From: Agrypnia vestita
Taxonomy: Eukaryota; Arthropoda; Insecta; Trichoptera; Phryganeidae
Direction: 5' to 3'
Assembly: GCA_016648135.1 (NCBI GenBank)
Contig: JADDOH010010000.1
Coordinates: 61,480-125,479 of the forward strand
DNA length: 64,000 bases
Below are positions 21,508 to 32,125 of this stretch, one piece after another (position 1 is the first letter of the stretch; each line of letters begins with the position of its first letter). The notes under the pieces are model-generated. The model did not search any database and had not been told where the DNA came from. It was given only the letters and a program-made list of their open reading frames with translations. A program made the translations under genes and the position numbers.

Positions 21508-21835
21508 GAGATTCGCTTCTCGGTAATACATACGGTGCGTATAAAATATCCGAAATTACAGTTAAATATTTATAATCTCTTGTAATACATAATCTACCAT
21601 GAAATCGAGCCATGCCTTTCAAATGTCAAGAAAATCTGTTTACTTTGATGCATTTTGAATTCTTCAATGCGCATTTTAGCTAATTAAGATGCATTTAAAA
21701 AAATCAGCTACTGCATGTAATCGGCTGCATTCTTATGAGTTTTTATAATATTTGAAAACAGTTTGTTATGTTGTATTATTAATATTTAAATCATTAACTT
21801 TGTGGTCAGACATTTTAATAAAATGTTATTTATGT

Positions 21836-22500
21836 TAGTGTATAACCACTAAAAATTACTTTTCTGCCGGTTTCGAGACGTAACCCATCTCTTCGTCAGG
21901 ACAACCACTACACTAGCATGTAAATATCACTACACACCACAACCACAGTATTATTTACACACCAACACCTTCACAAAATACTCTTCACATGCGTGTTACT
22001 TCTAACTTAAGACCAACATGCTCTAAGTTTCTTATCAAAAATGATTAAGAATTTGAGTAGAAGTGAGAGGGAAACGGGGTAGGGTCTATAGGGGATGTTG
22101 AAAAATCTTGGGTTCTACCTGATAATTTTAAATCAAACGGAGAACTGTGGGGGAAATCTATTTGATTAATTAGAGGAATGTTATTTTTTATGGCTTTACG
22201 AATATAAAAAAATTCCACATTATTATGTTTTAACCCTTTATTATTAGTATTCAATATTTTTACCCTTGTTATGTATCAAAATGATGATTGGAAGAGATGA
22301 TTTGCAAATTTTTGATTCGGCCTTTTGTTATAGTAACATTTTGTGTAGGTGTTGGTGTGTAAATAATACTACGGTTGTGGTGTGTAGGGACATATACGTG
22401 ATAGTGTAGTGGTTGTCCTGACGAAGAGACGGGTCACGTCTCGAAACCGGTAGACAAAAAAATATTTTTTTTGTGGTTGTTTAACTAACATAAATAACAT
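21836..22500. mobile_element. Fold-back element, about 155-bp inverted repeats, two hammerhead-like hairpins
   Basis: The left arm (AATGTTATTTATGTTAG to TACACACCAACACC) is mirrored by the right arm (GGTGTTGGTGTGTA to CTAACATAAATAACATT), with a middle of about 360 bp. Each arm holds one hairpin: minus strand 21871-21899, and plus strand 22418-22446 (CTGACGA, extra A, GAGACG/CGTCTC stem, GAAA, then CCGGTAG). ACCGGT after GAA is a palindrome, as in dimer-type hammerheads. The middle has a minus-strand frame of 69 codons (22045-22254) without a domain I recognise. Fragments of this family are at 991-1016 and about 37815-37860. Confidence 0.75.
22418..22446 (+). ncRNA. Hammerhead-like hairpin (right arm)
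   Basis: CTGACGA at 22418-22424, a single A, 6-bp stem GAGACG (22426-22431) with CGTCTC (22437-22442), then GAAA and CCGGTAG. Position 7 of the hammerhead core may be any base, so CTGACGA is allowed. The partner on the minus strand (21871-21899) keeps the stem through one G-T pair. Confidence 0.55.
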
Positions 22501-22509
22501 TTTGTTAGT

Positions 22510-22815
22510 TTGTTATGTCCTTATGCAGTCACTTTTACAAAATGGAATAATGCAGAATATAAATCTCATTTAATACCAATGTATACGCTTCAAAGAATAA
22601 TAATTATTAAGGTAATTCATATTGAAAAAAAATGTTAGAGCGTGTATTCAGGTACGCGCCGTAGAAGTTATCCTTTTTTGATGTGATTGTGATCATTTGT
22701 ATTTACATATTGGTTAAAAATGTATATTTATATTATATAACAATACGATGTCTAGCTAGATGATAAATATAATTGATAACACTTTAGTGTAGTTAAATTA
22801 AATTATTAATATTTA
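22510..22815. other. AT-rich DNA, nothing recognised
   Basis: There are no frames, repeats or motifs worth naming. Confidence 0.4.
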
Positions 22816-22817
22816 TT

Positions 22818-23060
22818 TTTGAAGTGGTACAAATGTAAGTATTAGATTGTGATAGCTAAAATAAGAGATAAATGTCTTCGAATCGACGTCTCACGATGAT
22901 TCAAAGACATATGATACGACGAGTCAAAAAACGTGTGCATTTTCAAAAAAAAAAAATCCAAGGCCTACCCACTTTCATGTTTTAATGATTTCCGGTTCCG
23001 TATTCAAAAGTTCCGAAACTATACAACTTTGAATGTCGAATGAATGAAAGCGTTACTGCC
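22818..23060 (+). repeat. Dispersed repeat, copy 1 of 2
   Basis: It shares GAAGTGGTACAAATGTAA, AATGTCTTCGAATCGACGTC, GATTCAAAGACATATG and TTGAATGTCGAATGAATGAA with 25908-26155. A conserved hairpin is present (GTCTTCGAATC with GATTCAAAGAC). It is non-coding and its class is unknown. Confidence 0.75.
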
Positions 23061-23117
23061 TAAAATTTTTAACTTCATCGAATTTTAAAAATTCATTCGC
23101 TTTAATCGAAGTCAAAT

Positions 23118-23361
23118 GTAGGGTATAAAAGCAAAGGCAGCAATATCCAAAAAAAGTTGAACGCAGTCATCGAGGATTAAGTATTATTATTTTTAATGCA
23201 CTGTATTCGTGATTTTATAGGAAATATAGCCTATATGTTTGGAAGGGATACATAGATAAAATCTATAATTCAGTATATTTGAAATTAGTAATCCTCGGTG
23301 ACTGCATTCAAAACATTTTTAAAATTTTTTAGATATTGCTGCCCTTGCTTTTACACCCCAC
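23118..23361. mobile_element. MITE with terminal inverted repeats GTAGGGTATAAAAGC
   Basis: The left end GTAGGGTATAAAAGCAAAGG and right end CCTTGCTTTTACACCCCAC are inverted. The inner parts also pair (ACGCAGTCATCGAGGATTA with TAATCCTCGGTGACTGCAT). A second member with the same ends is at 36898-37242. Confidence 0.8.
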
Positions 23362-23882
23362 AAATAAAATGATCGACCTTACAGAAATTGGAAAAATATT
23401 TTTTTTGTAATATTATTTGACTCGTATTAAAGCGAAAAGAAATTTAGTATTCGATGTAAGTTGCTTAAATGATAGTTGATTGATTACAAAAAGTAAGTCG
23501 GAAATATTGAAAATAAAAAATGCAAACTTTAAAGTCGCTAATCTGTACAACTATTGGTATTAGGACATTGGTATAAATATTTTCAACTCATAATTTAGGA
23601 ATGTATCTACCTTTAAAGTATTGGTGGACTAGCTCTATTGCACCCTGTATGATACTACCTAGCATGCTTTGAAGCATGATTTTTTGCAAACATATATTTT
23701 GGAAAAAAATATAAATAAAATATTTATGCTACAGATTATTATGATGTACCAAAATATGAATGCCACGATAACAATTGTGATAGGAATATTACGAAATATA
23801 TGTTGTATTCCGATTTTTTTCCAAGTAATTGGTTACGTAAAAGTCATGCTGCGATGTTCCCACTGCACGCCCTGCTACCTAG
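23362..23882. other. AT-rich DNA, nothing firm
   Basis: A frame at 23669-23929 has no recognisable domain and runs into the Helitron. TTCCCACTGCACGCCC near 23855 resembles the terminus of the CAGGGGCG MITE family (45578) and may be a solo end. Confidence 0.4.
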
Positions 23883-24346
23883 TCTATACTAATATAAAGA
23901 GGAAAGATTTGATTGTGTGTTTGAATTGAATAGGCTCCGAAACTACTGGACCGATTTGAAAAATTCTTTCACATTCAGAATCCTACATTATCCCTGATGA
24001 ACATAGGCTATAGAATATTTTCAAAAATGTTAGGGATCCGTATGAAAACTTCTATAATGTAACCAACGTGTGAAAAAATTAAGAAAAAAAAACCTTATAT
24101 TGCGTACGCTGCGGAAATTATTGCCAATAGAGCAAAGTAATGTACTACAGTTTTATAGAGGACATTAATATCTACAAAAAAGTCCGCGATACCATATATC
24201 TAAGTATTACAGTTATGTTACAATAACTTATGTTAACATTAGATGGAAACATTTTTTTTTAGAGAACAGCGGACCCTTTGTTTTCCCTCATAAACTTATT
24301 TTTTACTTAATCCTTAACCCGTGCAACGCCGGGTACGACCAGCTAG
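23883..24346 (+). mobile_element. Non-autonomous Helitron-like element
   Basis: It starts TCTATACTAATATAAAGAGG and ends with hairpin CCCGTGCAACGCCGGG, ACGACCAG, CTAG|T. It is colinear in opposite orientation with 9127-9701 (shared GGCTCCGAAACTACTGGACC type block). The base before TC is G rather than the usual A. Confidence 0.75.
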
Positions 24347-25907
24347 TTACTTTAATAACGCAGCACTAATCTGCGTATAGTTGAAAAGTGTTGTGTTCAT
24401 TTATCTAACAAATAAATTAAAAGATACTAGTCATTAAGTCACAACAAACTACGTAGTTCTAATCTCTCTTACTAGGAAAAAAAACCACCTATACTGATAA
24501 GAAGCGGCTCCGTGTCCACGGTCCATGTCGTGATTAAGAAGCTGGAAACTGGACCATCAAACAGGTTTCAGTCCCAACTCCGGAAGCCAGAATTATTCAG
24601 CCAAGTAATGTGTATCGGCCTGTTTTAGATGGACCCTATATTTAAAAATAATACACTCCGGTAAAAGTCAGCCGGGCACACAGCGCTATTTATTAGGTTC
24701 TTCATCAGCGCAGCCTCCGAGGCAGACGTGATCCCGAGTATGCAGACTCGTTGATTCATCTTACCATGGCACCTACATCACTGCAGGAAAAACCGGTGCA
24801 TTCAATTATTTCAAAAAATTAACCCATGAAAACATCTTTATAAAATGACAATTATTATTTAAATAATTATTTTGCAGAAAAACAACAAGCTTTCGTTTTT
24901 GTAGAAATTTTAAATAAAGAGACTTTTTTATATTTTTTTATTATTTAATTGATAATACATTTAATATTTTATTACAATGGTACCTAGCAAATATACAAAG
25001 TTCATTTTTTTAAGATATGTTTTACCTCACCAAAAAGAATTATGATTCTTGTGTTGGTGAGGGATAATCACTTACAATCCTATAGGTAGGGTAATCTAAT
25101 TTAATAAACAATGAGAATTAGGTAATATACTATTTATCTAATGTGTGGAAAATCTTTGAATAAGCAGTCAAAAGAGACTAAACTCAATCACAAAAGTCAA
25201 TTCTATAATAAATAAGAATCCATTCGGGTTCACTGGGGGAATATGCACACAAGACGCAACCGCAAAATATCCACCATCATAAACAGTAAATTGAACAAAT
25301 CAAAACAAATAAAACTAATCAGTATCAGAACTAAAAGAAAACGAACTCGTATCAGAACCAAAAGAAAACGGGATTGACCAAACAGTCCCAAACGGGTAAA
25401 AAGCTACTCACCGAATAGACCTCAAATAGACAGATGAAATTAATCTCTAAGCAATCCACCAGTAGGTGAATTTGCAGTCCTTCAAAGTACGGTCCCCAGA
25501 CCTCTACCATTTCTCACTCCCGTAAACGACACATCTCAATAAAATCAACGGTGAACTTTTTTGTTTGAACAACGGAAAACTTTTGAACGGTGATAAATTT
25601 AAATAATTTTAGAATAGTACCAGAAAGTAGGTACTTGCCCGTAAATCTGAGATAAATTTTGATTTTTTTATGTGCGTATGTGTATGTATGACCCCAAATG
25701 TGTAAGAATATATTATCATCGACATCAAGTCGATGTGCAAAATTTCAGGACAATTGGATGACCGAAAGTGTGTTAAATTTAACTTCCAATATTTTCCAGA
25801 AGAATCAAGTTAATATTTTATTAAGGATTTAAAAATAACACACTTTGTATAAAATTGATTATTATTTTTAAGGTCGACCGAATTCGTTGCCACCATATCT
25901 ATGTCAG
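24347..25907. other. Mostly single-copy intronic DNA
   Basis: 24480-24780 is GC-richer (GTGTCCACGGTCCATGTCGT, GCCGGGCACACAGCGCTATT), with no frame or splice signals I trust. 24820-25140 is AT-rich. 25310-25380 contains two near-repeats of AACTAAAAGAAAACG/AACCAAAAGAAAACG. I find no gene. Confidence 0.35.
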
Positions 25908-26155
25908 TTTTTGAAGTGGTACAAATGTAACTATTGGTTTTTTGATAGCTAATAAATAAGAGAAATGTCTTCGAATCGACGTCTCATGACGATTCAAAGA
26001 CATATGCTGCGATGTATCAAAATGCGTGTACATTTTTCAAAAAAAGTTTCAACCCACATTCACGTTTTCTCGATTTTCAGTTCCGTATTCAAATGTTTCG
26101 AAACTGTACAACTTTGACAGCCGCATTGAATGTCGAATGAATGAATGTGTTTTTT
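25908..26155 (+). repeat. Dispersed repeat, copy 2 of 2
   Basis: This is a homologue of 22818-23060, including the same GTCTTCGAATC hairpin and the GAATGTCGAATGAATGAA end. The frame at 26026-26211 crosses it and is not a gene. Confidence 0.75.
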
Positions 26156-26439
26156 GTTATGAAAACAAATATCTGACAATTACGTCTTTTTTGCAAAAAC
26201 ATCTACAATAACATACACACCTAAAATCGTAATTCAATAAACAGTTCTAGCTTTCAATTCAATAACCAATCATTCGTCAGCTTTTGAGTTGAGTATCTTT
26301 ATGAGTGGTACTCGATTCAAGATGGTCGACAGTTTAATGGATGTGCGCGCATCTCGCGGTCTCACATTACCGCTACAATGCGTACGCGACTTCCGTTACA
26401 ATAAAATGCAAACGATTATGGTTATTATAAAGAGTTTGT

Positions 26440-26972
26440 ATTTTTACTCCCTTTATATTAACTTGTGGCGTCTGTTTGCTTGCTTGCCGGCTTGCCGTCG
26501 AAAAAACTTTGGATAGATTTTTGACCCTTTTCCCATGATCCAATCGAGCTGAAACTTTGGAAGCAGACTCGTGGCGACGATCAAGAAGATCTGTCAAATT
26601 TTCATTAAAAAAAAATAATTATAGTATAATTTTGGATTTTTCAAATTTTCAATGGTTTTCTCAAATTGGAATCATTACAAAAGTTTGATTATTAGCAACG
26701 GCGGCCCGATAACGTCGCGGAATATTTTCTAAATTTGAATTACTCCGTCGGTATGCATAATAGGTACTTCACTACGAATTTCGAAAATCTAAATTGACTG
26801 ACAAATGTTTTTAGAATTTAATCTTCAAAACATCTGACATTTTAGAAATATATTAAATTACTGTAAGTTTAGTTTTATGTTATATTTTTTAATTCGTCTT
26901 TATTTGTTGTTATATTTTACAAAGAAAGGGAGTATAACAAAAACTTGGTTTTTATGGGCTACTTTTTTTGAT
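26440..26972 (+). repeat. ACTCCCTTT dispersed repeat, near-full copy
   Basis: It runs from TTTTTACTCCCTTTATATTA to AAAGGGAGTATAACAAAAAC and TTGGTTTTTATGGGCTA. It is colinear with 39055-39605, including GGCGGCCCGATAACGTCGCG. It codes for no protein. Confidence 0.85.
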
Positions 26973-27490
26973 TATTGTAATGTTTCGGAAAAAACGACGT
27001 CCTAGGATATTTTTTAAACACAAGTATTCAAATAGTTTATTATTAAGAGCGCTTTGGTAAACCTCCATAATTGCAGCCATCCATCTTCCACCACACCACT
27101 TTCATCTAATATGAATTACCACACTGCAACAAGTACCCGGGTAGCACGTATGAGCCGGGTAATATTTTCTAGGTTCCCAGTGCAGGTGATCCGCTTTCAG
27201 CGTATCGTATATCATTCTGTTGGTTTAAGTCGCTACTTTATCTTCCGAGATTACCGCGGATAATCAGCTTCCTCTGACATGTTAATTATATATTTGTTGT
27301 TCTGATCTTCTTCGCTCGATGTTTGTGTAGCCGTTCGCTGTGAAATTCCTTCCTACACTAGTTAAACTTGTGAATATATAACTTTTTCGGGTCTAGAAAT
27401 CGCCCTAATAAATATTGTAAAATTTAGGTTGAAACTTTACAAGGAGGTGGCATTTTTTTATTGGCTCTAATTAAAAAAACATTTTTTTTT
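26973..27490. other. Mixed-composition DNA, no gene seen
   Basis: 27050-27290 is GC-richer and single-copy (CAAGTACCCGGGTAGCACGT, CCGCTTTCAGCGTATCGTAT). The frame at 27054-27263 shows no domain. It could be regulatory; nothing decides it. Confidence 0.3.
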
Positions 27491-27690
27491 AATTGATATA
27501 AATTAACTTTGTTAAATCCACTTATTTATTGAAAAAAAATCAACATGTTTCGAAGCCAATGGCTTCTTCTGACAGAGAAGAATTGAATTTTTTTCAATAA
27601 ATAAGTGGTTTTAACAAAGTTAATTTATATCAATTATAATTATTTTACTACAAAATAAATTTGCTATATTTGAAGATGATTTTTTTTTTA
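27491..27690. mobile_element. Fold-back element with decayed hammerhead-like core
   Basis: AATTGATATAAATTAACTTT (27491) is mirrored by AAAGTTAATTTATATCAATT (to 27635). On the minus strand the loop region holds CAGAAGA, A, GAAGCC/GGCTTC, GAAAC (27548-27574). The related copy at 37960-38120 keeps an intact CTGACGA. Both are followed by TTTGAAGATGA. Confidence 0.75.
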
Positions 27691-27744
27691 ATAATTTCTC
27701 CTCCGTGATTGACAATTGTCAGATTTCGCCGGTGCACGTGCGTT

Positions 27745-27796
27745 CGTGTACTTATTTCGTGTACTTATTTCATGTACTTATTTCATGTACTTATTA
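27745..27796 (+). repeat. 13-bp minisatellite, four units
   Basis: Four tandem units: CGTGTACTTATTT twice, then CATGTACTTATT(T/A) twice. They are almost identical, suggesting recent slippage or unequal exchange. Confidence 0.9.
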
Positions 27797-27884
27797 AGAA
27801 ACGAAAAAATGCGACAATATTATGTTTTATTTTAATTTTCCAAGAAAATAATAGTTTATTTTGTGCCAGGTAGATTTTTTTTTA

Positions 27885-28020
27885 AATAGAGATGCGAACA
27901 CGGAATACGTGTCACATCAATATTCATACTATTTTCAAACTAAGCTAAACGCTTGTGCTATGAAAATAGGACAAACTTACTGATCTGGAGTGAGATTCGA
28001 AACCGCGACCTTTAGATCAT
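27885..28020 (-). mobile_element. tRNA-derived SINE, family A, headless copy
   Basis: The body and 3' end match 9281-9463 (CACGGAATACGTGTCACATC, TTGTGCTATGAAAATAGGAC). The tRNA-like head is cut just upstream of the B box (GAGATTCGAAACCGCGACC), so the RNA polymerase III promoter is incomplete. Confidence 0.8.
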
Positions 28021-28232
28021 TTCTGCCTAAATAATGTTTTGAAAGTGTTATGACGTCAATAATTATGGAGGACTTCAAAGTTTGAATTTTTTTCAATATT
28101 TATAATTATCTTCAGTAAAGCGTTAAAACAAATTAATGTAACCAATATCGAATATTATATAATAAAGTCATCCGATCTAATAATATTTTTTCGAAATTTT
28201 CTTGTGTAACTTTGTGAAAGGTCATTTTAACT

Positions 28233-28625
28233 TATATTAAAAAATGATTTGTTATTTTCACTATTTACTAATAACGTCTTCAGTAGCTTTACTAGTGCTA
28301 AACTTAAGACCAAAGGACGTCGTGAGGAGTGGGGTGGAGATTAGAGTCGGGTGGGTATGTGGGCGTGGTCATTAACTGATATCTAAGTGACAAAACTTAG
28401 AAAACTTATTGATTTGTAGTAACCAAAATGTAATTAATATTCAAACACCTTATATTACGTCACCTCTTGTGTGCCTAATGACCACGCCCACAAACCCATC
28501 CAACTCTAATTTCTACCCCACTCCTCATGCCGTCCTTTAGTCTTAAGTTTAGTATTAGTAACATTACTGAAGATGATGCGTTAGTATCAAAAACGTTCTA
28601 ATCGTTATAAATAAATAGTGAAAGT
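28233..28625. mobile_element. Fold-back element with hammerhead-like hairpin
   Basis: AACTTAAGACCAAAGGACGT and GAGGAGTGGGGTGGAGATTA on the left are mirrored by TAATTTCTACCCCACTCCTC and GTCCTTTAGTCTTAAGTTT on the right. At 28567-28592 (+): CTGAAGA, T, GAT...ATC stem, AAAA, ACGTT. The left arm has the matching AACGTCTTCAGTAGC (28274). Confidence 0.75.
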
Positions 28626-29567
28626 AAACAAAGTTCTAATTTTCAATATTGTTTTAAGTCATTCGCCTCAATACAAGGCAACTAAAATATATTTTATATA
28701 AGAACTTTATTTTATCTCCAAAATTTAGATAGAAGTCCACCTGTCAAATATCATGGACTAGTAGAAAGTTATCTTTACCGAAACCGGTTGATTTTCATAA
28801 ATAAAATTAATTGGCTAAAACAAATTCAGTTATAATTTTGATAATTATGTCCTTAATCTTGGATTAAGCCTCAAAAAATTGAAAACCTGTTTCTGTTCTA
28901 CGCACACAGGGTACCGCTTAAAGAAATACTTTTAATAAGGAAAAATTATTTTTTACTGTTATTTCAAGACTGGCCGTCATTTCTACGTGACTCACCAGTG
29001 ACGTTATCTTTTCCTCAAGAGATTCTAGCGTGTTTTGAATTCTCTTCTCACGGATATCCTTTCTAGAAGCTTCTGTACAACAACTTTCTACGCTGAGAGA
29101 AAATGTTCACAAAACGAAGAAAAACCAGACATGAATGAGCATTTTATTAAACGATTTATCATCTCTAAAAATAAGTCGTCAAGTTAATCATATTTCGCAG
29201 AAAAATCTATAAACTGCTGCTTTTAACGCAATATTAATTTTTACACGCTTTTCTGTAACTCTCTTTGCGAGTTTATTGTTAATTGTTTGTTTGTTTGTTG
29301 TGGTGGAATTTTCTAATTGATTTTTCAACAACTTCCCGACTAGCTAGATCTCTGGAACTTTCAACATTAGTGTAAAGTGGATGACTATACATTAAGTTAA
29401 GCATTGAAATTTGGATATGCAGTTGTGAAGTTAAAAAATCGATTACAAATGTATGCAAAGAGAGCGTACGAAAGCACATCTTCATTATTTATATTGTAGT
29501 TGTGTTCTGCGCGCTGTTGGTGGATAGTACTGCGCGCTTTTGCCTTTTGATTGCTTTGCGCGCAATT
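28626..29567. other. AT-rich DNA, no gene seen
   Basis: 29279-29485 has an open minus frame with no domain. TTGTTTGTTTGTTGTGGTGG near 29284 resembles GTTTGTTTGTTTGTTGTGGT at 6301, both next to the CCAAC(A/T)CCCCGAC.(A/T)CCTAG-type segment, so a repeat fragment is shared between 6300-6390 and 29280-29380. Confidence 0.4.
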
Positions 29568-29575
29568 ATCGTGGT

Positions 29576-30327
29576 TAGGGAATGCAATCCCGAGTAGGGA
29601 TTGCTGTTTCGGGATCCCTCGATATTAGAATTACCAATCCCGCGGGATCCCTACGGATCGGATCCCGAATATTTTTGTGTTTTTTTTTTGTTTATAGCGC
29701 TGAATAGCAATTAACGACAATGCCTTGCATTTTTATATCAGCAATTTTGATAAAATGTTCATTATTAATCATTACATTGAAGTTTCCTTTGACAGTGCTG
29801 AGATGCTTTGGTCATGTGATACAACAAGTGTTTGAGGATGGCCCCGTTAAAAGCCGCAACAACCGTACAACTTGTATGAGAAGATGTATGAATGTGGCCG
29901 AAGCAAAAGTGGTGTGCCAGGATAGAAGAGTGTGGCGTTCAATCCTCCCTGCCTACCCCTGCGGAGAATCGGCGTGATGGTTAGTTAGTTAGTTAGTTAG
30001 CATTAAAGTTTTTGTAGGCGTTTTTCCAAGCAACAATCAGTCAATGTAGTAGAGTAAAAACCACTAACTAGTAGTAGATTTTATTACTATGTTAGGTTGA
30101 TAAAATACAGAAAATATTATTCAAAGCTATTTTCATTATTTGAATGTGACATGAACATAAGTTTTAAGTACTTACTAAAAGCTCTGTAGAGATATACAAT
30201 TAAACATACAAAACATAAAAATTGCTGATCAATCCCGATAATCCCGATAATCTCGTCCGATTTTTCGGTTCGGGATTGATCTCATAAAATGCCTCGAGAT
30301 CTCGCGGGATCGGGATTGTATTTCCTA
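29576..30327. mobile_element. hAT-like non-autonomous element with perfect 8-bp target duplication
   Basis: The ends are TAGGGAATGCAATCCCG (29576) and CGGGATTGTATTTCCTA (to 30327). They are flanked by ATCGTGGT at 29568-29575 and again at 30328-30335. Eight-base duplications and this type of terminus fit the hAT superfamily. Both subterminal regions are full of GGGATC/GATCCC repeats, probable transposase-binding sites. An RTE-like LINE fragment (29790-30002) sits inside. No transposase frame remains. Confidence 0.88.
29790..30002 (+). pseudogene. RTE-like LINE C-terminal tail with (TTAG)n, nested in the hAT element
   Basis: The frame ending at 29977 reads RCFGHVIQQVFEDGPVKS, RNNRTTCMRRCMNVAEAK, VVCQDRRVWRSILPAYP, then CGESA and stop, followed by (TTAG)4-5 at 29983-30002. 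The same C-terminus and tail recur at 31325-31790, 48637-48825 (-), 51480-51772 and 56995-57305 (-). Confidence 0.85.
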
Positions 30328-30459
30328 ATCGTGGTGTCGCATTTTGCTTCTTAAAAAAAAATACGAAATACCATTGATGTGTTCGGCATAAGGAGGTCTC
30401 ACACTTATCGCTTCACAAGAAAATACAGACATTTTACATTAAATAATATACACTTACGC

Positions 30460-30860
30460 GAATCGCCGGCCTCCAATCACCACAACACTAACGACACCCA
30501 AACCATTGACTCAATGGGCCGATATTAAATATAAATAGTACATAAAAAGTCTCGCAACAAAACGAACGACCGTTAAGACTATTTGAAAATGTGTTCGTAA
30601 AATCACGACGCGGGAAAAAAAGCTGTAATAAGATTTTTTGCCCCTCCACGAAGAAATTATTGCGCGCCCGAAAAAAACGAGTTCTCGACGCTAGGTAGGT
30701 CCTAAGGCCGGTTTAATTGTGAACGAACAATGGGGAGATTGAAAAAGCCGTGTGTGTACGGCCGTCTTTACGAACGACGTGTTGCCATAGTGAAAAAACG
30801 CGATAACGATATTACAGTTATTAATCTTAAAGGTAGGAACTGTGTCTCTACATCGCTACT
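30460..30860. promoter_or_regulatory. GC-richer single-copy island, candidate regulatory DNA
   Basis: CGCGAATCGCCGGCCTCCAA through GGTCCTAAGGCCGGTTTAAT to AAGCCGTGTGTGTACGGCCG is single-copy, CpG-containing DNA. ACGCGATAACGATATTACAG follows. No frame or splice pair stands out. It is called only on composition and isolation from repeats. Confidence 0.3.
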
Positions 30861-31069
30861 ATTATATAGAACGCTCGTTGTGTCTACCTATATTTTAATA
30901 ATCTATTAACAATATTTTGGGCGGAGCCGTTGCGGTCGTAAATAGTTATTAAATTGTGTTAATGACTCATTAAAATGCTTCCTCTTTTGATAAACTTTTA
31001 ATGCCTGATATTAATTAAAAAATAATAAATTAAATGCACAGGGCAAAAATCTCGTCTAACCAATGTTAT

Positions 31070-31210
31070 AATATTCTTCTTCTTGTAGTGCCATCTCTTA
31101 TCAGAGGAAGGCGATCATAACTCTATTCACCTCCCCAAGTTGAGATGCGGCGTCTTCCTACGCTTTTTTTTACCACTCATGATGTGTTGGTTAAGACTTT
31201 ACTTTGGTTT
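31070..31210 (-). repeat. RTE-like LINE 3' end fragment
   Basis: It matches 8715-8900 (GTGCCATCTCTTATCAGAGG, GAGATGCGGCGTCTTCCTAC, TTAAGACTTTACTTTGG) and begins with TTCTTCTTCTTG, the microsatellite tail on the minus strand. Confidence 0.65.
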
Positions 31211-31324
31211 ATTTGATATGTATCACGATATACATCAATTGATATTTATGCGGATATTACCGATTGATATTTTACTGTCTTCTGAACTAGAAATTTATCA
31301 GAGTGATGTTTACTGACAAATAGA

Positions 31325-31790
31325 AAAAAACTGACCGACACTGATGTATGGAAGTGAAGCCTGGAGCTGAAAGTAGACTGAATGCAGTGGAGATCGGAGA
31401 GCAAATCCATTTATGATAGAGTTAAGAATGAAGATATTAGTAATAAATATAAAGCTAATCTTAGCATAATTCATAGAATTAAAACAGAGTCGCTCAGTTG
31501 GTTTGGGCATGTTGAGCGAATGAATGATTAAGAATAGTAAGAAAGATTTATAATGCAAGTGTTGACGGGACCAGAAAGAGAGGGCGATCGCAGAAGACGT
31601 GGCATGACTAGATTAACCAGATACTGGAAGATGGTCCCGTCAGAAGTCTCAACAACCGTCGAGCTTGCTTGCGAAGATGTATGAATGTGGATGAGGCGAG
31701 AGTTATATGTCAGGATAGAAGAGTGTGGCGCTCTATCCTCTCTGCCTACCCCCACACTGGGAAAAGGCGTGATGGTAATTAAGTAGAAAA
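31325..31790 (+). pseudogene. RTE-like LINE C-terminal region, frameshifted
   Basis: Fragments in several frames: (L)MYGSEAWS, SRLNAVEI..., RIKTESLSWFGHVERMND, then GTRKRGRSQKTWHD, INQILEDGPVRSLNNRRA, CLRRCMNVDEARVICQDR, RVWRSILSAYPHTGKRRD. All are landmarks of the RTE polymerase C-terminus in order, broken by frameshifts. It is the best-preserved copy of this lineage here. Confidence 0.85.
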
Positions 31791-32125
31791 AAAACTACAA
31801 TTGGGTTTATGATCCCAGTGCGAATACGAAAGCATAGAAGAAATAGAGGATATAGAGTCCGGAAGTCACCTTGACTGGGAGGCAGACGACGATGTCCCGC
31901 TTATAGGTCTGAGCATGAGACCTGATCCTGGATTTGATTGATCAATTAAACTTGCGCTGACAAAAAAATGACAGCTCACTACAGATGGGTAATGCCCGTA
32001 CTCTCTCTTAGATAGAGATAGTAGAGTATCGTTTTTATTCAGCTCTCAGAAATCAAACAGAGGTCAATGGAGGAATTCTCTTAAGGAGACCAAGACCCAC
32101 CAGGGATTGTAGTGGCAGTAGTTAC
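31791..32125 (+). other. Unassigned sequence and a second LINE tail
   Basis: 31795-31945 reads open in part (EYESIEEIEDIESGSH, LDWEADDDVPLIGLSMRPDP), an acidic segment I cannot assign; it may be a LINE or other element fragment. 32080-32115 (GGAGACCAAGACCCACCAGG) is the EEAKTHQG-type tail seen at 17470-17491. Confidence 0.45.

Larger units (their letters stand above)
20941..21569 (+). mobile_element. Penelope-like element (PLE) fragment bounded by perfect 65-bp inverted repeats
   Basis: The left arm 20941-21005 (ATATTTAACTGTAATTTCGG...) is an exact reverse complement of 21505-21569 (...CCGAAATTACAGTTAAATAT). Between them lie a GIY-YIG endonuclease frame (to 21434) and a hammerhead-like hairpin (21474-21503). 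The right arm begins at the GTC triplet just after the hairpin's GAAAG. The left arm replaces the upstream coding sequence, so the polymerase domain is missing. Inverted terminal duplication and 5' truncation are known for PLE insertions. Confidence 0.8.
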
